Part shown: positions 1-5,314 of the stretch, in pieces
How the letters are laid out: each line of letters starts with the position of its first letter
Numbering within the stretch: the stretch's first letter is position 1
DNA from: Methanosarcinales archaeon
GTDB taxonomy: Archaea; Halobacteriota; Syntropharchaeia; Alkanophagales; Methanospirareceae
Assembly (NCBI GenBank): GCA_030621945.1
Contig: JAUXGS010000065.1
Coordinates: 1 to 5,977, forward strand
DNA length: 5,977 nt
Direction: 5' to 3'
Made by a program: the position numbers and the translations under genes
Notes under the pieces: model-generated
What the model was told of the DNA's origin: nothing
Seen by the model: only the letters and a program-made list of their open reading frames with translations
Database searches by the model: none

Positions 1-1234
1 ATGAACTAAGATATTTCTTCTGCTCTTCCGTCAGTTCCTCTGTCTCGACGCCCAGTGATGCCAACTTCAATTTAGCTACTTCCTCATCTATCTCCTTCGG
101 CACGGAATATACCTCATTTCGCAGCTTATCGTGATTCTCTACAATGTGCCGCACACATAACGCCTGGTTTGCGAAGCTCATGTCCATCACCTCAGGCGGA
201 TGCCCGAATGCACATGCCAGATTTACCAGTCTGCCTTCGGCGAGTAAATATAACCTTCTACCATCCCGCATTACATACTCAACCACATCTTCCTTTACTT
301 CGTTTGTTTCAATTGCAAGGTCTTTGAGGTCAGGAATGTTTATCTCCACGTTGAAATGCCCGGAGTTTGCTATGAGTGCTCCATCCTGCATCACCTCGAA
401 ATGTTCCCGCCTTATCGCCGAGATGTCCCCCGTCACCGTGATAAAAAGATCACCGATTTTTGCCGCTCCCTTCATCGGCATTACTGCATATCCGTCCATA
501 ACGGCCTCAAGAGCCTTCCTCGGATTCGCCTCGACCACAACAATCTTTGATCCAAGACCTTTTGCCCTCAGAGCAACACCCCTACCACACCAGCCATATC
601 CAACCACGACAACCGTCTTCCCAGCAAAAAGGAAGTTTGTCGCATTCATTATCCCATGAAGAGTCGACTGACCGGTTCCGTATCGGTTATCGAACATCAT
701 CTTCGTCTCAGCATCGTTCACCGCGATGACCGGAAATCTCAGCCGTCCTTCGGCTGAAAGTGCCCTTAACCTTATGACCCCAGTTGTTGTCTCCTCGCAG
801 CCGCCCTTAATGCCTTCAAGACTTTTCTCATGAACTCTCGCGATTGTATCTGCTCCATCGTCGAGGGTCACATCAGGACTAATCTTCAACGCCTCATCTA
901 AGCATTCATAGTACTCCCTTTCATTCTCACCCCGGAAGGCATATACGTTTATTCCATCATCCGCAAGCGCAGCAGCGACATCGTCCTGTGTGCTGAGGGG
1001 ATTTGAGCCAGTTAGTGCTATTTTTGCACCACCCGCACGCAAGGTTAAGATAAGGTTTGCCGTTTCTACCGTAACGTGGAGGCATGCTGCGATCTTCACG
1101 CCCTCCAGCGGTTTCTCTTTTCCATATCTCTCTCGTATGATCTGCAGAACGGGCATCTGTCTTCTTGCCCATTCTATGCGCTTCTTTCCGTCCTCCGCAA
1201 GGTTTATATCCTTAATGATAAAATCTTTCATCAT
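1..1234 (-). CDS. ahcY: Adenosylhomocysteinase / S-inosylhomocysteine hydrolase, C-terminus cut by window edge
   Basis: NAD-dependent cytosolic enzyme that splits S-adenosylhomocysteine, the product inhibitor of SAM-dependent methyltransferases, to homocysteine and a nucleoside. I read 411 codons from the minus strand. Family signatures seen: LHVTVETA (residues 52-59), LDDGAD (124-129), EETTTG (147-152), the catalytic Lys178/Asp182/Asn183 in [14 protein letters not shown], a Rossmann NAD loop GYGWCGRG (212-219), SGHFNVEI (291-298) and [11 protein letters not shown]...GHP (330-346). The open frame leaves the window after ...EEQKKYLSS, which in archaeal homologues is within a few residues of the end, so the protein is nearly complete. 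Two adjacent ATGs (1234 and 1231) compete as start; AGGTGG at 1236-1241 lies 1 base from the first and 4 from the second, so 1231 may be used. Thr187 sits where the human enzyme has Cys195, as I recall for other archaeal-type enzymes. In methanogens a close homologue prefers S-inosylhomocysteine; sequence alone does not decide this. Confidence 0.95.
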   Translation of the reverse strand, partial: MMKDFIIKDINLAEDGKKRIEWARRQMPVLQIIRERYGKEKPLEGVKIAACLHVTVETANLILTLRAGGAKIALTGSNPLSTQDDVAAALADDGINVYAFRGENEREYYECLDEALKISPDVTLDDGADTIARVHEKSLEGIKGGCEETTTGVIRLRALSAEGRLRFPVIAVNDAETKMMFDNRYGTGQSTLHGIMNATNFLFAGKTVVVVGYGWCGRGVALRAKGLGSKIVVVEANPRKALEAVMDGYAVMPMKGAAKIGDLFITVTGDISAIRREHFEVMQDGALIANSGHFNVEINIPDLKDLAIETNEVKEDVVEYVMRDGRRLYLLAEGRLVNLACAFGHPPEVMDMSFANQALCVRHIVENHDKLRNEVYSVPKEIDEEVAKLKLASLGVETEELTEEQKKYLSS

Positions 1235-1363
1235 GCCACCTTCAGTTATGTTGCTGAACAGATGGGTACTACTATAATAAAAACCTTTTTATCTTCTTAT
1301 ACGTTATTCGAGAAGTGAAGGTAAGTGAGTGTATAGGTAGGTAGGTAAAGGGGAAAATAGAAC
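1235..1363. promoter_or_regulatory. Divergent promoter region between ahcY and rpoF
   Basis: Short spacer between genes reading away from each other. On the minus strand TTTTTATTATA (about 1274-1284) is a good TATA candidate for ahcY, predicting a start of transcription near 1250 and a leader of roughly 20 bases. On the plus strand two TATA-like runs (CCTTTTTATCTT at 1284-1295 and TTCTTATACG at 1294-1303) could serve rpoF, leaving a leader of about 40-50 bases. The leader is rich in G and T/A and contains a GTAG microrepeat (about 1336-1347), followed by the rpoF Shine-Dalgarno AAAGGGG (1347-1353), about 10 bases before the ATG. Placement is by eye from known archaeal promoter spacing. Confidence 0.5.
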
Positions 1364-1735
1364 ATGATTGTAAAAGAGGTACTCAACGAAAGCGTCTTGA
1401 CGCTTGCTGAAGCTAAGGAAATATTAACACTTCGGAAGACAGGTGGCGAGGAAACGAAAAAGAAAGAAGGGGAGGAAGAGGTGGAGATAAGGTATGAGCG
1501 AAGAAAAGCCTCTGAGCATACAACAAAGTTTGCTAAAGGTGGCGCGAAAGAGTCAAGGGCGCTGATAAACGAGCTGCTCGGATTAGCAAAAATGAAAGAG
1601 GGGATAGCAATACGGATTGCTGATTTGATGCCACAGAGCCCCAACGAGGTGCGGGCAATCTATGCGAAGGAACGATTTACACTTACCGAGGCGGACATAG
1701 AAGGAATACTCGATTGTGTTGCGAAGTATGAATGA
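1364..1735 (+). CDS. rpoF: DNA-directed RNA polymerase subunit Rpo4 (RpoF, Rpb4-like)
   Basis: Stalk subunit of archaeal RNA polymerase. It pairs with Rpo7 (RpoE) and helps open-complex formation, processivity and RNA binding. The 123-residue product begins MIVKEVLNES-VLTLAEAKEIL, the typical N-terminal strand and first helix that clamp Rpo7. It ends in the HRDC-like domain (about 64-122), with the characteristic run MKEGIAIRIADLMPQSPNEVRAIYAKERFTLTEADIEGIL (78-115) that I recognise from archaeal RpoF. Between the two (about residues 26-42) there is a very charged stretch, GGEETKKKEGEEEVE, which looks longer than the usual linker and is encoded by a purine tract. The stop overlaps the first possible ATG of the DUF655 frame by four bases, so the two are presumably co-transcribed and translationally coupled. 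An AAAGGGG Shine-Dalgarno precedes the start. Confidence 0.93.
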   Translation: MIVKEVLNESVLTLAEAKEILTLRKTGGEETKKKEGEEEVEIRYERRKASEHTTKFAKGGAKESRALINELLGLAKMKEGIAIRIADLMPQSPNEVRAIYAKERFTLTEADIEGILDCVAKYE

Positions 1736-1779
1736 TTGAAGTGGGATGTGCGGTTAAGCCTTTCTGGGGGGGAGAATGG

Positions 1780-2388
1780 ATGAGAGAGTATGAGAGAAGG
1801 GGTAGGATAGAGAAGGGAAGGGGGGAGGTAAGGCAAAAGAGACGGGAGACGAATGCACGAGTCCTCGATTATTTACCCTACGGGCATCCTAACGACTCTC
1901 GACCGGTATATCAGAAGAAACCACTTGTTCATGCGGTTGGCGAAGATCAATTCGTCCTGATGGAACTTTCGCCGAAGAAGGATAAAATTCCCGCAGTGTA
2001 TGACCGTGTATATATAGGGGAAGGCGAGCGGGAAGTAATAGACCATGTAACCAAGCGATTGAGATACGAGGAGTTAACGCCGACGGCGAAGGTAGAACTA
2101 CCGTATGTATTGGAGATAATAGTAAAAGAGAATGAAGAGCGGTTCATGAAGGCATTTAACGACGCAAAGCCAATCACCACGCGGTTACATACACTCGATT
2201 TGCTACCCGGGATAGGGAAGAAATTGATGTGGGCGATAGTGGAAGAGCGTAAAAAAGGAGCGTTTGCCAACTTTGAAGACCTCACTAAACGCGTTAAAGG
2301 GCTTCATCATCCTGAAAAGATACTTGCAAAGCGAATAGAAGAGGAAATAACTGAGGAGAACACCAAATACAAGCTTTTTACGTCGTAA
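1780..2388 (+). CDS. DUF655 family protein, helix-hairpin-helix, partner of rpoF
   Basis: Conserved archaeal protein of unknown biochemical role, usually encoded next to rpoF. The body contains RVLDYLPYGHP (27-37), VHAVGEDQFVLMEL (50-63), the acidic turn RVYIGEGER (77-84), and TRLHTLDLLPGIGKKLMWAIVEERKKGAFANFEDLTKRV (134-172). The last of these is a helix-hairpin-helix-like module with the LPGIG turn, so nucleic acid binding is likely. The frame is open back to an ATG at 1732 overlapping rpoF, but I prefer 1780: a G-run plus GGAGA (1766-1774) sits at Shine-Dalgarno distance, and the resulting 202 residues are closer to the usual family length. With 1780 the first 26 residues are a basic/acidic segment from an almost pure purine tract (about 1779-1845), which looks like an added tail before the conserved core. 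In many euryarchaea ksgA follows this gene; here it does not. Confidence 0.85.
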   Translation: MREYERRGRIEKGRGEVRQKRRETNARVLDYLPYGHPNDSRPVYQKKPLVHAVGEDQFVLMELSPKKDKIPAVYDRVYIGEGEREVIDHVTKRLRYEELTPTAKVELPYVLEIIVKENEERFMKAFNDAKPITTRLHTLDLLPGIGKKLMWAIVEERKKGAFANFEDLTKRVKGLHHPEKILAKRIEEEITEENTKYKLFTS

Positions 2389-2503
2389 ACTAAACCTCTG
2401 GGATCTTCTCTACGCGCTTGCTTGGAAATAGAAGAATCTGCTATACTCTCATAGCAAACAGCTATTTGGAAGGAGCAAGATATATTTGGATTTATATTTA
2501 CGC
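2389..2503. other. Non-coding stretch after DUF655 with alternating hairpin arms
   Basis: No convincing gene on either strand. Three copies of one 5-base word alternate in orientation: GCTAT (2440-2444), ATAGC (2451-2455) and GCTAT (2461-2465). The middle copy can pair with either neighbour: a 6-bp stem with the left arm (TGCTAT/ATAGCA, 2439-2456) or a 5-bp stem with the right arm. An AT-rich run follows (2478-2500) that includes GATATATTT and TTTATATTTA, possible TATA elements for the small gene at 2504. A GGAAGGAG run at 2467-2474 looks like a Shine-Dalgarno, but no good frame starts at the right distance. Confidence 0.4.
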
Positions 2504-2641
2504 ATGTCTCAAATCAAAGATTACACGCCAAAAGAGATTGATCTCAGCGAGTATATGGAAGGAAAGATGGAGGTGGAAGAAGTATCAACAATTGGTGAAG
2601 CGGTGACGTACACTATCGCAGAATATGATTTTAAAATCTAA
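2504..2641 (+). CDS. Small 45-residue hypothetical protein, acidic
   Basis: I do not recognise this protein. ATG at 2504 opens a 45-codon frame ending in TAA at 2639-2641, with product MSQIKDYTPKEIDLSEYMEG (residues 1-20) continuing to TIAEYDFKI. It has no cysteine or tryptophan and no membrane segment, and it is net acidic, with an alternating pattern that would suit a small soluble alpha/beta fold. The composition looks like real coding sequence, unlike the frame that overlaps it at 2418-2606. There is no Shine-Dalgarno at normal distance, but AT-rich TATA-like sequence lies about 15-25 bases upstream, so a leaderless mRNA is possible. It could also be the surviving N-terminal fragment of a larger gene. 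It reads in the same direction as DUF655 and gar1 and is separated from gar1 by that gene's own promoter. Confidence 0.45.
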   Translation: MSQIKDYTPKEIDLSEYMEGKMEVEEVSTIGEAVTYTIAEYDFKI

Positions 2642-2684
2642 ATTCCCCGTATACTGTTATTCTAAGAGTAGATTAAAAATATTC

Positions 2685-2726
2685 CGTAAACTTTATATAT
2701 TCGTCTTTCAGACCTTACACTCACTG
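2685..2726 (+). promoter_or_regulatory. BRE/TATA promoter for leaderless gar1-tfb transcript
   Basis: TTTATATAT at 2692-2700, preceded by an A-rich BRE-like CGTAAAC (2685-2691), is the best TATA match in the window. Normal archaeal spacing puts the transcription start at about 2720-2724, only a few bases before the gar1 ATG at 2727. No Shine-Dalgarno precedes that ATG, which agrees with a leaderless or nearly leaderless message. Confidence 0.7.
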
Positions 2727-2984
2727 ATGAAAAAGAAGGTTAAGGAAAGGGGGCTGGGTACGGTGCTTCACGTCATGGATAAAAAGTTAATTGTGAAGAG
2801 TGGTAAGCTAAAAGTAAAGAAAGTGATCAATTCCATAGTCGTAACAGAGGATAAAAGGAAAATAGGAAAGGTTTACGATGTTTTTGGACCTGTTAATCGC
2901 CCTTACGTAGGCATAAAGATATTTGGGGGAATGAAAGAAGAGGAACTGAAAAAGCTTGCGCATAAAAAATTGTACGTTCTCTGA
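2727..2984 (+). CDS. gar1: H/ACA RNP protein Gar1
   Basis: Small RNA-binding subunit of the archaeal H/ACA pseudouridylation particle. It acts with Cbf5, Nop10 and L7Ae on rRNA (and some tRNA) uridines, and Gar1 contacts the Cbf5 thumb loop to help substrate loading and release. The 85-residue product matches the Gar1/Naf1 beta-barrel: GTVLHVMDKKLIV (11-23), then IGKVYDVFGPVNRPYVGIKIF (46-66), the family's most diagnostic stretch, and a short lysine-rich C-terminal helix. No cysteines. The frame is open upstream to 2625, but that extension has no homology pattern and covers the TATA box, so ATG 2727 is the start. tfb follows 28 bases after the stop, the common euryarchaeal gar1-tfb order, and the two are likely one transcript. 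Confidence 0.92.
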   Translation: MKKKVKERGLGTVLHVMDKKLIVKSGKLKVKKVINSIVVTEDKRKIGKVYDVFGPVNRPYVGIKIFGGMKEEELKKLAHKKLYVL

Positions 2985-3012
2985 TTGATTGAGGTGAAGA
3001 GGGAGTGAGGAG

Positions 3013-3708
3013 ATGCCTGAAAAGAATGGCGCAGAAAGCGTTGGAGAGGCACGGAGGAGATCAGAGGTAGATAGGGAGCGTTTGCAGATGCTTAGTGAAC
3101 GCCAGCGACGAAAGAGATTGGGTGCAGCAATAGGAAAGCAGCGTTTACACGCGCAAGAGGAGATAGACCGATTGTCCTCACTGCTTTCTATACCTGAGCA
3201 AACGAGAGAAGGCAGCCAGGCAATATACCGTGAAGCGTGGGAGAATGATTTGATTCATGGACGTTCAATAGAGAAGATACTGGCTGCATCTATTTACATG
3301 GCGTGTCGCACACATAATGTGCCGAGAACGCTTGACGAGATAGAAAATGCAACAAAGGTAGGTAGGAAGGATATAATAAAGACTTGCAAGTTATTGGCAA
3401 AGAGGCTCGATGTGAGGCTTGCTCCATCATCTCCTCTGGAGTATGTAGGCAGATTTTGTGCTAAACTGAATTTGGAGAAGCATGTAGAGGAACGTGCACA
3501 GGAGATAATAAATGAGGCGTTGAAAAAGGATATAACAAGCGGAAGAGGCCCCACGGGCATAGCGGCATCGGCGATTTACATAGCGGCAATCTTATGTGAC
3601 GATAGGAAGACGCAGAAAGATGTCGCTGAGGCCACAGGTGTCACAGAAGTGACTTTACGTGTACGGTACAAAGAGTTAGCAAGAGAATTAGGGATAAAAG
3701 CAGAGTAG
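3013..3708 (+). CDS. tfb: TFB-like transcription initiation factor lacking the zinc ribbon and B-reader
   Basis: Archaeal counterpart of TFIIB. In a normal TFB an N-terminal zinc ribbon docks on RNA polymerase, the B-reader/linker works at the active-site cleft, and two cyclin repeats bind TBP and the BRE. Here only the last part exists. Repeat 1 is about residues 45-135, with IYREAWENDLIHGRSIEKILAASIYMACR (71-99) and VPRTLDEI. Repeat 2 is about 140-228, with TSGRGPTGIAASAIYIAA (175-192). The BRE-reading helix-turn-helix is TQKDVAEATGVTEVTLRVRYKEL (200-222). Total length is 231 residues against roughly 300-340 for the family. There is no CxxC pair anywhere. The first 27 residues are charged and unlike TFB, and alignment to TFB resumes near SERQRRKRLG (28-37). 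An in-frame TGA at 2995-2997 and gar1's stop at 2984 leave no room for a longer start. Purine-rich GAGGTGAAGAGGGAG (2991-3005) supplies the Shine-Dalgarno. Confidence 0.93.
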   Translation: MPEKNGAESVGEARRRSEVDRERLQMLSERQRRKRLGAAIGKQRLHAQEEIDRLSSLLSIPEQTREGSQAIYREAWENDLIHGRSIEKILAASIYMACRTHNVPRTLDEIENATKVGRKDIIKTCKLLAKRLDVRLAPSSPLEYVGRFCAKLNLEKHVEERAQEIINEALKKDITSGRGPTGIAASAIYIAAILCDDRKTQKDVAEATGVTEVTLRVRYKELARELGIKAE

Positions 3709-3724
3709 ACTGACGGACTGATGG

Positions 3725-3777
3725 TATATCTGTGCGGAAATCCAGATGACTAATTTATAAGGAGTTGAGCAGATCAG
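3725..3777 (+). promoter_or_regulatory. Putative hisA promoter
   Basis: TAATTTATAA (3751-3760) is a TATA candidate centred about 22 bases before the hisA ATG, which would give a leaderless transcript. GGAG (3761-3764) directly after it is rather far (13 bases) for a Shine-Dalgarno. Just upstream is an imperfect inverted repeat, ATCT...GGA-AA-TCC-AGAT (3728-3747), with a four-base bulge, either a weak tfb end structure or an operator. An 8-base near-direct repeat, ACTGACGG/ACTGATGG, lies at 3709-3724. Confidence 0.4.
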
Positions 3778-4533
3778 ATGGAAAAATTTGAGGTGATCCC
3801 TGCGGTAGACTTAAAGGGTGGCAGATGTGTCCAGTTGCGGCAGGGTAAAAAAGAAGACGTGATATTCTCTTCAGTTCAGGATCCCGTTGAGATAGCAAAA
3901 AAATGGGTGGCGCAGGGCGCGAGTAGATTACATATAATCGATCTGGATGCTGCGTTACAAGAAGAGCAGAATAATTTCGAGATGATTAAACGTATAGCGG
4001 AGTCAAAAGGAGTGCTGGGAAAAGTAAAGATTCAGGTGGGCGGAGGAATCAGGTCTTATGAAGTAGCGGTTAAGCTGCTCGGGATAGCTGCCGGTGTAGG
4101 AGTGGATAGAATAATTTTTGGGACTGCTGCGCTGAAATCACCGCGTCTTATAGAGACCGTGGCGGAGGAGTTTTCTCCCGAACGGGTAATGGTTGCGCTG
4201 GATGTGATAAAGGGAAAAGTGACGATAGACGGGTGGCGAGAGGTAACAGGAATAGATGCAAAAGAAGCGGCGAAGCATGCAGAACGAATAGGTGCGGGTA
4301 GTTTGCTGTTTACGAACGTAGACGTTGAAGGTTTGATGAAAGGCATAGAGCCGGAGATTATAGAGGAGTTCGTAAGTTCGGTGAGTGTTCCGGTGGTGGT
4401 AGCCGGCGGAGTAAGCAGTGTGGAGGATGTGATACGAATAAAAGATGCAGGCGCAAGCGGAGTAGTAATAGGGAGCGCATTGTATAAGGGCAAAATCGAG
4501 TTTAAGGAATTAATGACGATTTTTCACGGTTAA
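3778..4533 (+). CDS. hisA: HisA, ProFAR isomerase (histidine biosynthesis)
   Basis: Cytosolic (beta/alpha)8 enzyme that performs the Amadori rearrangement of ProFAR to PRFAR, the fourth step of histidine biosynthesis. The full 251-residue length fits the family. Seen: PAVDLKGGRCVQLRQG (8-23) with the first catalytic aspartate Asp11; QVGGGIRS (86-93), first half of the phosphate-site repeat; VALDVIKGKVTIDGW (139-153) with the second catalytic aspartate Asp142 and the DGW substrate contact; LFTNVDVEGLMKGIEPEII (177-195); and VVVAGGVSSVEDV (206-218) plus VIGSALYKG (230-238), the second phosphate site. The retained aspartates and the LFTNVDVEG variant favour HisA over HisF. No other his gene is visible here, so it appears as a stand-alone gene with its own promoter between tfb and a convergent tRNA. 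Trp synthesis by a bifunctional PriA is a formal alternative, mostly known from actinobacteria. Confidence 0.95.
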   Translation: MEKFEVIPAVDLKGGRCVQLRQGKKEDVIFSSVQDPVEIAKKWVAQGASRLHIIDLDAALQEEQNNFEMIKRIAESKGVLGKVKIQVGGGIRSYEVAVKLLGIAAGVGVDRIIFGTAALKSPRLIETVAEEFSPERVMVALDVIKGKVTIDGWREVTGIDAKEAAKHAERIGAGSLLFTNVDVEGLMKGIEPEIIEEFVSSVSVPVVVAGGVSSVEDVIRIKDAGASGVVIGSALYKGKIEFKELMTIFHG

Positions 4534-4609
4534 AACGTTCTGTGAAGCCTCTTTTAGCACAAATCATTTCTTTCTTAGCACAGGTTCTTTCTTTAGAAAG
4601 AAAGTGTTA
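4534..4609. terminator. Probable bidirectional termination region between hisA and tRNA-Asn
   Basis: Two transcripts converge here. The stretch is T-rich on the plus strand (CTCTTTTAG, TTTCTTTCTT) and contains a perfect palindrome at 4587-4604, CTTTCTTT-AG-AAAGAAAG, giving a T/C-rich tract on each strand. Archaeal polymerase terminates on T-rich tracts, so the region could stop both hisA and the tRNA. The motif TTAGCACA also occurs twice (around 4554-4582). Weak as a hairpin because of the 2-base loop. Confidence 0.4.
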
Positions 4610-4682
4610 CGCCGCCGACAGGACTCGAACCTGTGACAAGCCGGTTAACAGACGGCCACTCCACCAACTGAGTTACGGCGGC
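4610..4682 (-). tRNA. tRNA-Asn (anticodon GUU)
   Basis: A 73-base cloverleaf on the minus strand. The acceptor GCCGCCG/CGGCGGC pairs in all seven positions. D stem ACTC/GAGT has the loop AGTTGGTG. The anticodon loop CTGTTAA has GTT at 34-36 (Asn). The variable loop has five bases (TTGTC), and the T arm is ACAGG-TTCGAGT-CCTGT. Discriminator base is G73, as expected for Asn. CCA is not encoded, so it must be added enzymatically. No intron. The anticodon stem GCCGT/CCGGC pairs at four positions but has U31 opposite C39, which is unusual. A minus-strand TATA lies about 40 bases upstream. Confidence 0.96.
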
Positions 4683-4735
4683 ATTCGCGATTCAGCATTA
4701 CCTTCTACTCTATCTATTTGGTATATTAAAAGGTT
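4683..4735 (-). promoter_or_regulatory. tRNA-Asn promoter (minus-strand TATA)
   Basis: Read on the minus strand, CCTTTTAATATACC occupies about 4721-4734 and ends just past the taw3 stop codon. Its centre is about 45 bases from the first tRNA base, predicting a start near 4702 and a 5' leader of some 20 bases to be removed by RNase P. Read-through from taw3 is also possible because the genes share a strand. Confidence 0.5.
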
Positions 4736-5314
4736 TCAGTCAAGCGCCTTCAACTCATAACCAAACCGTTTTAATTTCTCTTTTCCCCGTTCGAGCATGA
4801 AATTCGCCTTTACCAAGATAAAATCCAGATATGCCTCGCTGCAAAACATTTCGTCGTCTTTACCCAGTGGGACATCCATCCTTTCCGTGCTCATCATCTC
4901 CACCATTACTTTTTCATTATCCTTTGCAATCGCCTTTATACCGCTGTATTTAAATCCTGATTCAATCGCTATCCGTAACAACGCCGTTGCCTTATCCAAA
5001 CTTCCACACGCCACGTGCATTATCGGCGATTGCGCTATTAACCATATCTCGCCTTTTATGGGTGATGTTGCATCGCTCATCGCCTCCAACACTTCCCCCT
5101 TCTTTACTTGACGATGCCACTTGCCAATAAACCTCGCTTCTCGCTTGGCGCCTATTTCAGGTAAGCAAATCAAAACTATTCTGCCTGAGCAACTGCTCGT
5201 GGTAAAGAAACCGTCAAGGCTGTTTATCCTCTCGAGTATCACCTCCACTTCCTCGTCTGCGCCCCGTATCCGCAATCTCTCAAGCGCCCGCTTCTTCTGC
5301 TCTTCAAATACCAA
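4736..5314 (-). CDS. taw3: tRNA(Phe) wyosine-derivative N4-methyltransferase Taw3 (Tyw3 family)
   Basis: SAM-dependent methyltransferase that methylates N4 of the tricyclic wyosine intermediate at G37 of tRNA-Phe, next to the anticodon, helping reading-frame maintenance. The 192-residue product shows the Tyw3 hallmarks: INSLDGFFTTSSCSGR (30-45), KGEIWLIAQSPIMHVACGSLDKATALL (87-113), IAIESGFKYSGIKAI (116-129) and MVEMMSTERMDVPL (137-150), followed by an amphipathic C-terminal helical tail. The start codon is TTG at 5314: a GGAGG Shine-Dalgarno (5325-5329 on the complement) lies 10 bases before it, no ATG or GTG is available in frame, and an in-frame TAA lies a little further upstream. The start is therefore fairly well fixed. 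The gene is followed after 53 bases by tRNA-Asn on the same strand, which is not its substrate. Its SAH by-product would be recycled by the ahcY-type enzyme at the left edge. Confidence 0.93.
   Translation of the reverse strand: MVFEEQKKRALERLRIRGADEEVEVILERINSLDGFFTTSSCSGRIVLICLPEIGAKREARFIGKWHRQVKKGEVLEAMSDATSPIKGEIWLIAQSPIMHVACGSLDKATALLRIAIESGFKYSGIKAIAKDNEKVMVEMMSTERMDVPLGKDDEMFCSEAYLDFILVKANFMLERGKEKLKRFGYELKALD

Noticed and set aside
144..1277. Plus-strand open frames at 144-659, 356-550, 547-729 and 990-1277, and the minus frame at 957-1172
   Set aside because: All lie over the ahcY gene, whose minus-strand frame shows continuous family motifs; the overlapping translations have no recognisable pattern.
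1335..1349. GTAG triple microrepeat before rpoF
   Set aside because: Three imperfect units in a purine-rich leader; too short to treat as a repeat element.
1297..2285. Minus-strand frames at 1297-1644 and 1947-2285
   Set aside because: Shadows of rpoF and DUF655: serine/phenylalanine-rich translations arising from the purine-rich coding strand.
2390..2440. Minus-strand tail ending ILLFPSKRVEKIPEV-stop, looking like a gene C-terminus
   Set aside because: Only 16 codons long, closed upstream by a stop, and no extension in other frames; too short to call a remnant.
2418..2606. 62-codon plus-strand frame starting at TTG
   Set aside because: Composition is unlike a protein here (rich in Trp, Tyr, Ile, Lys/Arg), the TTG start has no Shine-Dalgarno, and it overlaps the more protein-like 2504-2641 frame.
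2625..2726. N-terminal extension of Gar1
   Set aside because: It covers the TATA box, is hydrophobic/basic without Gar1 similarity, and the conserved domain starts right after ATG 2727.
4056..4493. 145-codon minus-strand frame inside hisA
   Set aside because: Low-complexity Ser/Thr/Pro translation antisense to a clear HisA.
4542..4760. 72-codon plus-strand frame across the tRNA
   Set aside because: It contains the typical artefact peptide produced by reading antisense through a tRNA gene (DRTRTCDKPVNRR).
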